DNA of 64,000 bases, taken from positions 434,001 through 498,000 of the forward strand of contig OZ253551.1 of the NCBI GenBank assembly GCA_965262665.1. Reading direction: 5' to 3'. The notes beneath the pieces are model-generated. The model had not been told where the DNA came from. It made no database searches and saw only the letters and a list, made by a program, of their open reading frames with translations. This stretch comes from CBDBND01 sp965262665. Its GTDB lineage: Bacteria; Pseudomonadota; Alphaproteobacteria; Rhodospirillales; Rhodospirillaceae. The position numbers were made by a program, and so were the translations under genes. Position 1 is the first letter of the stretch. Every line of letters starts with the position of its first letter. Shown here piece after piece: positions 8,104-16,549 of the stretch.

Positions 8104-9045
8104 TTAAAGTGGCGTCGGTCTGATACCAAGCACATGGCAGATAGCGTAACTCAAATCCGCCTTGTTGAGAGTATAGAAATGAAATTCTGTAACCCCGTCG
8201 GCGCCCAAACACTTTACCTGTTCAACCGCAAGGCTCGCGGCCACCATTTCCCGCGTGGCTGGGTCGTCATCCAGCCCTTCGAACAGATCAAACAACCATT
8301 CAGGAGTAGACGATCCTGTCTTCTTGGCAAAGTTCACGTTCTGCTTAACATTGGTAATCGGCAAAAGACCCGGAACGATGGGTACGGTGATGCCTGCCGC
8401 CACCGCCTTTTCCCGGAACCGGAGAAATATAGCGGGGTCAAAAAACAATTGAGTGATCGCTCGGGTGGCCCCGGCGTCGATCTTGCGTTTGAGGTTGTCG
8501 AGGTCTGCTTCAGGGCTAGACGCTTCCGTATGGGTTTCCGGATAAGCAGCCACACTGATTTCGAAGTCCGCCACTTTTTTCAAACCTTCTACCAAATCGG
8601 TCGCATAGGAATATCCATCCGGATGTGGTGTGAAGGAATCGTCTCCTTGGGGCGGATCGCCGCGTAAGGCGACGATGTGTTTGATGCCGGAGTCCCAATA
8701 ATGGCGCGCGACGTTGTCCACTTCACCGCGCGACGCCCCGACACAGGTGAGATGGGCCGCTGCAACGAGATGGGTTTCTTTTTGGATGCGAACAACGGTG
8801 TCATGGGTGCGCTCGCGCGTCGATCCCCCGGCTCCGTAGGTCACCGAAACGAAGCGCGGCTTCAAAGGCGCCAGCCGTTCAATAGCGGACCACAGTCTGG
8901 CGTGCATCTTCTCCGTCTTGGGCGGGAAGAATTCGAACGATACTTGCACGTCAGCCGGAATCCGCTCGATCAACGGAGAACCATCACCGAGACTGAGGGT
9001 ATTTTCTGGCACGCAGACCTCTAACAACTGTGCTTTTGATGTCAC
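8104..9045 (-). CDS. metF: 5,10-methylenetetrahydrofolate reductase
   Basis: This flavoprotein reduces 5,10-methylene-THF to 5-methyl-THF in the cytoplasm, supplying the methyl group for methionine synthesis. The TIM-barrel signatures are present: VSFEFFPPKTEKM (about residues 35-47), VSVTYGAGGSTRERT, HLTCVGASRGEV, GDPPQGDD and the FFDPAIFLRFREK stretch. At 313 residues it is of normal family length. The start appears to be GTG at 9045; the first 30 residues are variable in the family, so this is not certain. Its only same-strand neighbour is the broken CLC gene downstream. Upstream it faces mlaA across about 200 bp. Confidence 0.95.
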   Translation of the reverse strand: MTSKAQLLEVCVPENTLSLGDGSPLIERIPADVQVSFEFFPPKTEKMHARLWSAIERLAPLKPRFVSVTYGAGGSTRERTHDTVVRIQKETHLVAAAHLTCVGASRGEVDNVARHYWDSGIKHIVALRGDPPQGDDSFTPHPDGYSYATDLVEGLKKVADFEISVAAYPETHTEASSPEADLDNLKRKIDAGATRAITQLFFDPAIFLRFREKAVAAGITVPIVPGLLPITNVKQNVNFAKKTGSSTPEWLFDLFEGLDDDPATREMVAASLAVEQVKCLGADGVTEFHFYTLNKADLSYAICHVLGIRPTPL

Positions 9046-9248
9046 AATGCGCGGGCGTTTTCTATCAGGCTTAGAGGTGGAAGCAAAACGAAGACGGCTT
9101 AGAACATAGAGCTATCGAATTATCGCATGGGGCTATCGCAGAAACGTGTCTGGTCAAGGAATCCCTGTTGTGTTACCTCAAATCCACCATAATCGTTGAT
9201 GTTCTGCGGTTTATTGCTGTTATTCACTGTGTCTGTCTCAGGTTTTAT
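9046..9248. promoter_or_regulatory. Divergent intergenic region between metF and mlaA
   Basis: About 200 bp separate the two divergent starts, so both promoters must lie here. No SAM riboswitch or clear operator was recognised. Confidence 0.4.
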
Positions 9249-10133
9249 ATGGTGAGTCCGATTACAAAATTAAATCCGTTACACCGCGCCGTCTTTCCTC
9301 TTCTGATTGCCCTTTCCCTTTCAGCGTGTGCGACCAGGCCGCCGGCATCGGATATGGAGGCTGTGCGGGCCTTCGAAGAACTCAACGACCCGTTGGAACC
9401 GTGGAACCGGGCCATGCTACAATTGGACCAGGGCCTGGACACGGTATTCTTCAATCCGGTCATTGCGGTCTACAAGACCATCATTCCTGAACCAGGCCGG
9501 CAGGGGGTGACCAACGCTCTGCGTAATTTCCGCACACCGATTAGATTGGCGAATGACCTCCTCCAAGGGGAAGGCCAGCGCGCCGGTATCACAACAGGAC
9601 GGTTTGTGGTGAATTCGACCATTGGCGTACTCGGCTTATTTGACGTCGCCGACCGCATGGGACTGCCCTACCACGGCGAAGATTTCGGCCAGACCCTAGC
9701 GGTATGGGGTGTCGGCGAAGGACCCTACTTCTACGTTCCGATCCTCGGTCCTTCGAGCATCCGCGATATTTCGGGATACGGCGTTGACGAGTTCGGCTTC
9801 GACGCCATGGCCTGGATCGGCTATGCGGACAATCCGTTTTGGTGGCAGGTCGCTTATTTCGGTGTTTTGGCAATGGACGGAAAATACCAGGCTGAGCCGG
9901 TCTTGGATGATCTGAAAGCCTCATCCATTGACTATTACGCAGCCTTGCGCGCGGCCTACCGGCAAAACAGGGAAAGAGCCATTCGCAACGGCGCTCCGGC
10001 GCCATTGCCGGCGTTCGATGAATTTGATGATTTTGATGATGAGGACGATGACGGTGACCCCTTCAGCGCCGTGGAGCCCAACTCTCCGGCGCAGCTTTCG
10101 TTGCAGCATGCATCGAATGAGTCAGTTCCATGA
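9249..10133 (+). CDS. mlaA: MlaA (VacJ) outer-membrane lipoprotein of phospholipid transport
   Basis: MlaA sits in the outer membrane and removes mislocalised phospholipid from the outer leaflet, handing it to MlaC. ATG 9249 is chosen because it gives a lipoprotein signal with lipobox LSAC, placing the lipidated Cys at residue 27. The core has the family stretches DPLEPWNRAMLQLDQ, GEDFGQTLAVWGVGEGPYFY and VPILGPSSIRD. The C-terminal 45 residues are an acidic tail (DEFDDFDDEDDDGD) longer than in enteric MlaA. The stop overlaps the mlaC start (ATGA), so the two are co-translated. The other Mla subunits are not in this window. Confidence 0.93.
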   Translation: MVSPITKLNPLHRAVFPLLIALSLSACATRPPASDMEAVRAFEELNDPLEPWNRAMLQLDQGLDTVFFNPVIAVYKTIIPEPGRQGVTNALRNFRTPIRLANDLLQGEGQRAGITTGRFVVNSTIGVLGLFDVADRMGLPYHGEDFGQTLAVWGVGEGPYFYVPILGPSSIRDISGYGVDEFGFDAMAWIGYADNPFWWQVAYFGVLAMDGKYQAEPVLDDLKASSIDYYAALRAAYRQNRERAIRNGAPAPLPAFDEFDDFDDEDDDGDPFSAVEPNSPAQLSLQHASNESVP

Positions 10134-10738
10134 CGCGCTTAGTTGCACTTATCTGTATTGTTTTCGCAGGTGGTTCACCAACTCTTGCCACCGACGAACC
10201 GTGGCGATCGGACCCAACCGCCTTTATCAACCACTTTGCCGAAGTCGGTATCGACGACATCCTAACGGCAGAGGTCAGTGAGGAAGAAAAGACTGAGCGC
10301 TTTCGCGCCCTGTTTAATGACGGCTTTGATATTCCTTCCATCGGACGGTTCGTTCTGGCGCGCTCCTGGCGTCGGGCCAATGAAGCGCAGAAGCAGGAGT
10401 TTGTGGATCTTTTTGAAGACGTGATTGTTTACACCTGGTCGCACCGGTTCAGCGAATACGACGGCCAGACCATTAATGTGCGCGGCACCGCTCCGGATGG
10501 CGACACCGGCACCGTTGTCGATAGCGCCATCGTCGATCAAGACGGGCAGACCGTCGCCGTGCAATGGCGTTTGCGCATGCGCGAGGAAGGGCTGCGTATT
10601 GTCGACGTTATCATTGAAGGCGTCAGCATGGCCATCACCTACCGGCAGGATTATGCGTCTGTGATAAGACAGAACGGGGGTTTGAACGGACTGCTGACCC
10701 AGTTGCGGCGACAAGTGAGTGACCTCGCGGACTCTTAA
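10130..10738 (+). CDS. mlaC: MlaC periplasmic phospholipid-binding protein
   Basis: A 202-residue protein with an N-terminal signal peptide ending near ALAT-like PTLAT (about residue 20). It has the MlaC/Ttg2D pattern: IPSIGRFVLARSWRRANEAQ, then FVDLFEDVIVYTWSHRFSEY, and a late segment IVDVIIEGVSMAITYRQDYA. It shuttles phospholipids between MlaA and the inner-membrane Mla complex. The ATG overlaps the mlaA stop. Its own TAA overlaps the stop of a convergent TonB receptor remnant, so mlaC is the last gene of this operon. Confidence 0.92.
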   Translation: MTRLVALICIVFAGGSPTLATDEPWRSDPTAFINHFAEVGIDDILTAEVSEEEKTERFRALFNDGFDIPSIGRFVLARSWRRANEAQKQEFVDLFEDVIVYTWSHRFSEYDGQTINVRGTAPDGDTGTVVDSAIVDQDGQTVAVQWRLRMREEGLRIVDVIIEGVSMAITYRQDYASVIRQNGGLNGLLTQLRRQVSDLADS

Positions 10739-11267
10739 AACGTTCCCCGCAGAAAGACATTGGTGATGCGACCCCAATCTGCCCTTTGGAAGCGTGTGGC
10801 CGTTACCTCACGCATATCGTCTTGATTGAATGCAAAAAACTGCCTGTTGCGGGTTTCCTTTGATCAAGAACGTTATTTGACGAAATGTTGATGCGAAAAT
10901 TATCGTTCAACCGGTGCTCAATGGTGATGGTCAAGGACCCCTGTGTCTTGAGGCGATCCCGTTTGTCGACATCGTTGATGAACCGCGCACCCGTCTGGCT
11001 GAAGTTAAAACCGATATGGCCGTCGATAATCGTATCCAATTCATGGCGGTACTCCGCACTGGATTCCCAATTGGTGGTAAATCCGAACCGGCGTGAAACA
11101 TTGTCAAAGGGGTCGATCACAGATGTATGGCGCCTCAGATAATTGGCGGTCAAAACGCCGTTCCACCATCCAAAGCGACTGAAATCGAGGCTCACTTCAC
11201 TGTCAATGCCGTATTCCTTGCCCGGCCCGATGTTACTGATTAAGGAGACCAAGCTGTCTGGGGAGGC
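10735..11267 (-). pseudogene. TonB-dependent receptor, C-terminal barrel fragment, frameshifted
   Basis: The minus strand encodes beta-barrel strands such as EYGIDSEVSLDFSRFGWWNG, then TIEHRLNDNFRINISSNNVL. After a frameshift near 10857 it continues KETRNRQFFAFNQDDMREVT to FLRGTF, ending in the C-terminal Phe typical of outer-membrane barrels. AAA in place of AAAA separates the two frames. Only about 175 residues remain; the upstream side is replaced by an IS30 fragment at 11268. It does not join the receptor piece at 18.6-19.5 kb in any obvious way. Confidence 0.75.
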
Positions 11268-11446
11268 CCGTAGGCTCGAGGTGGTTCCGGAGGTCGGGCG
11301 GCATGCCACCATCACATTTATCGCAATCGGCCAAGCCGCTGTCAGGACGTTACCTGTCTTTCGAGGAACGTGAGGAGATTGCTCTTCTGCGCGCTCAGGG
11401 AAGAGGCATACGTCATATTGCTTGCCGGCTGGAGCGAGCATCGTCG
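11268..11446 (+). pseudogene. IS30 transposase, short N-terminal fragment
   Basis: This 180-bp piece is nearly identical to the 5' part of the complete IS30 transposase gene at 24611-25993 (HLSQSAKPLSGRYLSFEERE onwards). Both sides are cut: the match begins at GTAGGCTCGAGG and stops after GCTTGCCGGCTGGAGCGAGC and about 8 more bases. It replaces the 3' end of the OLD nuclease gene. Confidence 0.85.
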
Positions 11447-13101
11447 AACCAGAACTTGATACAGGCGTTACTAGTGTCTGTCCCCTCATGCCCCGGACAA
11501 GCAACCCCGCCGGCAGCAACCACCGAATCAAGATCAGTGATTATTAGTGTTCGAAGCTCCAGAAATTCGAGAAGATCGAAGAAGATGTGTGCGTAAGCGC
11601 CGCCCACCGCCATGATGGTCATGTACTGGCTGGACAGCTTTGGCCCATCGGGTTCCGCTTCCTCCAACTTTTCGATGATCACCGGAAGCAGCAGACGTTC
11701 GCTTGTCCCTTCGACTAGTGCAGCCTTGTCGGCGAAGAATAAGTCGCAACGTGTCAGAGTGAGGTACTGATGTAGGAACGTCCTGTGATCTTCCGGAGTC
11801 CTGCGCAGACCCTTACGGAGATCCTTTACCTTGGTTCGCCGAACACCCCCAGTACCGGAGGTCGGAAGAAAATACCGGATCGCCTCAAAGCCCGCTGCAT
11901 TTGCAACGTGGGACGAGTGCGTCGATACCACGAACTGGACAGGCCAGGGTAAAATAGCCTCCTCTTGCGAACTCAACTGATGAGCGATCTTTGACACTTG
12001 GCGGATGAAGACTTCCTGCATCTGAGGATGCAGATGGGCTTCGGGTTCTTCTATGAAAACGAGATGAACACCGGGTGCGGTAGGTTCCGCACGGAATGTT
12101 CTATAAAAACTTACAATCTGAAGCAGAATAAAGATTAAATTGCGAACGCCGAGGCCGGTATAGGACTCTGGCAGCAGGACTCCATGGTGGCCCGCGTACC
12201 TCACCTTGGTGTGGCTTGATAGCAGGTGTTCGACGTCGAGTGTAGTCTCCGTCTCCATTTCTGATCCGTCGAGACCGGGATAGCCGAAAGTTCGCAAGGT
12301 CGGCATCAGCTTCTTTAGCTCGCCTTGAAAGTCGTTTGCGATCATCTCTTGAATGTCGCTGACCGCATCCTGCAAAGCCTGTGCAACGAGTTGATCTCCC
12401 TGATCCGCGGTTGGTGATTTTGCTGCTGTGAAGAGACCTTCCAAGATCCTTGCCAAGACATCGGTGTCTCTTGATGTATTATCGTCAAGGCCGCGCTGTG
12501 CATTCACAAAGCCAGTCTTCAAGAGAGACCGGAGGGCGGTTACCGACATCTGCTTGCGATTAGTGGGGTCATTCGGATCTTGGGCCCATATGTTGGCAAC
12601 GAACAAAGAGAGTATGCGCTCCCGAAGCGCTTTAAAGAAAGCTTGTCGGGTTTCATCGGTCAATTCCACGGCTGGCTGTTCGGCAAACAGTGTGTCTATG
12701 GCGCCGTCACGCAACTCGTACCGCGCCACGACCAAGGCCTCGTTACAATCGGGGTCGAGGTCTATAACGAATTCGCTGAGAGAGCCAAGCTCGGGTTGCT
12801 CGGCCTCGTATCGGAACAGGAGGCGGAGCTCGATACTCGGAATCAGAGAGCGAACATCCGTGTCTTGCTGACCCGCGTTCTTTGCCCTGAGAGCTTCGCA
12901 AAATCCGTCATACGACGCGTTTGAAAAATCTTCAATCTGAAACTTGGGGTTTTGGTCTACAAGAAATCGACGGATGACCTCGGAAAGCGATGTCTTTCCG
13001 CTGTTGTTACGACCGACGATAAGAGTCGCTTCACTCTCAAGAACTAGTTCGACCTCAGCCAATAGCCTGAAGTTTCTTACTGTAACCTTGTGGATGTACA
13101 T
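11413..13101 (-). pseudogene. OLD-family ATP-dependent endonuclease, C-terminus lost to IS30 fragment
   Basis: Overcoming-lysogenisation-defect proteins couple an ABC-type ATPase to a TOPRIM nuclease; Gabija GajA and retron partners are relatives. Visible here are Walker A VGRNNSGKTS (about residues 29-38), a Q-loop/linker region, Walker B FIEEPEAHLHPQM (about 348-360), STHSSHVANA, and TOPRIM motifs ALVEGTSERLLLPVI and LIITDLDSV. After KFWFDD (about residue 553) the frame runs into the IS30 fragment and ends at 11413, so the end of the TOPRIM domain is missing and nuclease activity is doubtful. No GajB-like helicase is adjacent. The gene is isolated, so its former system cannot be named. Confidence 0.8.
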
Positions 13102-13236
13102 ATTTTACTCGTCAATTGGAGAAACATGCTGCAACTAGCAGGCTTCGAAAGTCATCGGCTAAGTCCAGACAGCGACAACGCGACGACCGGTTACGTGCGC
13201 TTCGCCGCATAGGCCTTCAACTCAAGGTCTCCTTGA

Positions 13237-13594
13237 GGCATTGTCAGACTAACTGAGCTGGACCTACAGAACTTTCAGTTGAGGGCCCTTAGGCTGCAAG
13301 TTGACACCACTCGTCCAGGGCAACGGCTCGGGCTTGTTAAAAAATATCGCGGCGGTTGAGATGGCGTTGGTGATTGAAATGGTTATAGATCGAGGCATGA
13401 GCGGGGCAAATTTCTGCAGAGTTTTTGCCTCCCTGAATTTGACCATGGCCCGTTCTTGTCGTCGGAAAGGTTGATGTGAGTTTTCTGCCTGGTTGTTGAG
13501 CCAACGCCTAGTCTCTTGGCAACTCTCGTTGCCGATCACCTTCATCGCAGCACGATATGACTGTAGCCTGTCCGTAACGATCGTGGCCGGCCGG
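13237..13594 (-). pseudogene. IS6-family transposase remnant with its terminal repeat
   Basis: The minus strand reads TIVTDRLQSYRAAMKVIG, then RRWLNNQAENSHQPFRRQER, the IS6/IS26-type catalytic core including the Glu of the DDE set. Downstream the frame shifts (one C short in GCCCCGCT) to HASIYNHFNHQRHLNRRD, which then meets an in-frame stop. The outer end is GGCATTGTCAGACTAA at 13237-13252, which identifies the scattered copies of that sequence as IS6-like ends. The 5' half was cut by the IS21 element starting at 13595. Confidence 0.75.
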
Positions 13595-13785
13595 TGTCAA
13601 CGCCGGAATAAATATCCACCACTCGCCGGAGTAAAAGTACACCACTGCGATGTCTCGTAGGCTTGTCCCTGTAGTCCATGGGAGGGCCCCGCGCGCACTG
13701 CGGAGCGCGCCTCGAACGCAGACGCAGCAGGGCGCGTGGAAGGGACCGGTGGGCCCACGGGGTCAAGCCGGTCGGTTGTGAGTTC

Positions 13786-14549
13786 TCATTTTTTGGGGAT
13801 CTTGCGCTTTTTGCTGTGCTTGAGCCTGAAGCTGCCGCCATTCATCTCTAGGCTATGGACATGATGGGTCAGCCTGTCGAGCAAGGCGCCGGTGAGCCGT
13901 TCGGAACCAAAGGTGTCGGTCCATTCGTCGAACGGCAGGTTCGAGGTCATGATGATGGAACCACATTCATAGCATTGGCTGATGAGTTCGAAGAGCAGTT
14001 CGGCACCGGTCTTTGACAGCGGCACGAAGCCTAACTCGTCGATGATCAGCAGGTTCTGGCCGGTAAGTTGCTTTTGCAACCGCAACAGACGTTGGTCATC
14101 GCGGGCCTCGATGAGTTCGTGCACCAGGGGCTGGCGGCGGTGATGAAGCGGACCTTCAGGCCCTGCCGGCAAGCGGCACGGCCAAGGCCGAGGGCAACAT
14201 GGGTTGTGCCGGTCCCGCTGGGGCCGAGGGCAATGATGTTCTCGCGCCGGTCAATATACTCAGAACGGGCCAGTTCCATGACCAGAGGTTTGTTGAGAGA
14301 GGGCATGACGGTGACGTCGAAGCGATCCAGGCTTTTGACGGCCGGAAACTTTGCCGCCTTGATCCGGCGCTCAATCATGCGCCGTTCGCGCTCGATCAGT
14401 TCCAACTCAGAAAGGCGCGGCAGATATTGGACGTGGGTCTCGTTACGAGTGGCACAGTGCTGAGCAAGCTTGTCGTACTCCGCTAGAAAGGTGGGCAGGC
14501 GCAGCTTCCTGAGATGATGACCGAGCAGGACGTGAGGGGTGTCCCTCAT
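13786..14549 (-). pseudogene. istB: IS21 helper ATPase IstB, frameshifted and with altered Walker A
   Basis: IstB is an AAA+ ATPase that delivers IstA to target DNA. The N-terminal part reads LLGHHLRKLRLPTFLAEYDK, then GPSGTGTTHVALGLG. The Walker A Lys is Thr here (GTGTTH instead of GTGKTH), which should abolish ATP binding. Near 14124 two extra C bases shift the frame. The remainder (LVHELIEARDD, then LLIIDELGFVPLSKTGAELL and TSNLPFDEW) is otherwise well conserved. The start overlaps the istA stop (ATGA at 14549-14546). Confidence 0.88.
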
Positions 14550-14966
14550 GGCCCGTTGCTCCCCAACAAGCCCATGTAAGCACTTGGCCGTGTCGAGTGG
14601 ACCGTAGCCCTGGGTAGGCTACCGGCACCGAGTAATCGTTGCCCCGGTAGCGCACCATCGATAGTGAGCTCACGCGCGTGCTCTGGATCTCACAGGCCTC
14701 AAAGGGATATTTGGGCAATGCGCACAGAACCGCCTTATCATCCACAAACCGGTCACCAATGGTTTGCTTGTGGCCGCGCAGCACATCTGACTGGCGCTGC
14801 AAGCACTGGTCAGCCAGAGAGGCGTTCAACGCATCGAAGCTTTCAAACCGTGGCTTCGGGACCATGAAGTTGCGCCTGATATAGCCAACCATTCCCTCGA
14901 CCTGGACTGGTACCGGTAAAATGGAGAGTGCCTTCTGTTAAAGTTTAAACTCAACAGGAGGCCCAT

Positions 14967-15243
14967 ATGGGTATCGGAAGAACTGAGGAATTTCGTTCTG
15001 AAGCCGTTCGGATTGCATTGACGAGCGGGCTATCACACAAGCAAGTTGCCGCCGATCTTGGCATTGGTCTGTCTACATTAGGCAAGTGGATTACCAGCTC
15101 ATAAGCACACTGAGCTGCTGTCCGGCCCTCATAATGATAAAGACAAGGAATTGGCTCGCCTTTGCAAGGAGAACAGGACATTGCGTGAGGAGCGGGACAT
15201 TTTAAAAAAAGCGACGGCCTTCTTCGCCAGCCAAAGCCGATGA
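14967..15243 (+). pseudogene. IS3 orfA, copy 1, one-base insertion
   Basis: OrfA is the helix-turn-helix DNA-binding half of the IS3 transposase (FRSEAVRIALTSGLSHKQVA). Compared with copy 2, an extra A at 15096 turns GKWITAHKHTELL into GKWITSS and a stop at 15100-15102. The leucine-zipper half is therefore lost in this copy. AGGAGG at 14956-14961 is its ribosome binding site. Confidence 0.9.
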
Positions 15244-16097
15244 GGTTTCATTTCATCGCAAAGGAGAAGGCCAATTTTTCAATCTGCAGGATGTGCAAAG
15301 TCCTGAGGGTCAGTGAAAGCGGCTACTACGCTTGGGTGTCTCGCCCTGCCAGTCAGCGCCAACGCGACGACAGGGTCTATTTGGCCCATATTCGTGCCGA
15401 ACATGCCCGTAATTATCGGGCCTATGGTCGCCAGCGAATGACTGATGAACTCAGGGATCAAGGCAGCGTCATTGGTGAACGCCGGGTCGGGCGGTTGATG
15501 CGGGAGAACGATATTCGCATCGTCAGAACTCATAAATTCAAACGCACGACAAACAGTAATCACAACCACAACATAGCTCCCAACCTTCTGGATGGAGATT
15601 TTCAGGCCACGGGACCAAACCAGAAATGGGCCGGTGATATCAGCTATCTCTGGACGGCAGCGGGCTGGCTGTATCTTGCGGTGATCATCGATTTGTATTC
15701 ACGCCGTGTCATTGGCTGGGCCGTCAGCGACAGGCTCAAACGGGATTTGCCGATCAAGGCTCTGAAAAGGGCCATTGCATTGCGACAACCGCCACCAGGG
15801 GTCATTCATCATTCTGATCGTGGCTCGCAGTATTGCTCCAACGATTACCGGAAACTTCTCAAAGGCCACGGCTTTCTCTCTTCGATGTCTGGCAAAGGGA
15901 ATTGCTATGGCAATGCGACTGTAGAAACGTTCTTCAAATCATTGAAAGCAGAATTAATATGGAGGGAACACTATGAAACCAGGGAACAGGCACAAAACGC
16001 CCTGTTCCATTATATCAATGGATTTTATAATCCGCGTCGTCGCCATTCATATCTGGGCAGCATCAGTCCGGTGAAGTGCGAAAGTATGGCGGCTTAG
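15240..16097 (+). CDS. IS3-family transposase OrfB, copy 1
   Basis: A 285-residue rve-fold catalytic subunit with an N-terminal HTH_21 stretch (YRAYGRQRMTDELRDQG) and the DDE set: WAGDISYLWTAAGWLYLAVI, then VIHHSDRGSQYCSNDYRK and GNCYGNATVETFFKSLKAEL. Its start overlaps the orfA stop (ATGA), the arrangement used for programmed frameshift fusion in IS3 elements. The gene is intact. With orfA broken, the fused OrfAB transposase cannot form from this copy, although copy 2 orfA could in principle complement it. Confidence 0.93.
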   Translation: MRFHFIAKEKANFSICRMCKVLRVSESGYYAWVSRPASQRQRDDRVYLAHIRAEHARNYRAYGRQRMTDELRDQGSVIGERRVGRLMRENDIRIVRTHKFKRTTNSNHNHNIAPNLLDGDFQATGPNQKWAGDISYLWTAAGWLYLAVIIDLYSRRVIGWAVSDRLKRDLPIKALKRAIALRQPPPGVIHHSDRGSQYCSNDYRKLLKGHGFLSSMSGKGNCYGNATVETFFKSLKAELIWREHYETREQAQNALFHYINGFYNPRRRHSYLGSISPVKCESMAA

Positions 16098-16549
16098 GTG
16101 AGAAGGTAACTCTCCACTTTTGCGGTGCAGGTCCAACCTTACCCTTGTCATTGCCCTTGGCTGGTCGGCCAAACCGGTCCTTGAACAGATAGTGAGACTG
16201 GAGGGCCGGGAACATCTGCGTTCTCAGGCGGGTGCCGTCCCCGAGAATGCGGGCCACCGCCAGCTTGGTATTGTCGTACAGGATCGATTGTGGCACCCCG
16301 CCGAAGAAAGCGAACGCTGCAACATGTCCGTCACTGAACGCTTCGGAGGTCTCGCGAGGATAGGCCTTCACGAAGATCGCATCACTGTGGGGCAGATCGA
16401 CAACCAGGAAGTGGATCTTGCGTTCCGCCCCGCCAATCACCGCCAGAGCCTCACCAAAGTCAGCCTGGGCATGACCGGGCGCATGATGCAACGGCACGAA
16501 CACTTCCCGGGTGTACCGGCGCACTTCGCAGATGTAATCCTTCACAATG

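Larger units (their letters stand above)
14903..16135. mobile_element. IS3-family element, copy 1, inside istA
   Basis: A 1233-bp element with ends TGGACTGGTACCGGTAAAAT (14903) and the inverted TGGACCTGCACCGCAAAAGT (ending 16135). It is flanked by the 3-bp target duplication ACC (14900-14902 and 16136-16138). Copy 2 at 23677-26393 has the same ends. Confidence 0.92.

Noticed and set aside
10803..11531. A 242-codon frame taken as one membrane receptor gene
   Set aside because: Its N-terminal third is antisense IS30 and OLD-gene sequence; only the C-terminal part is receptor.
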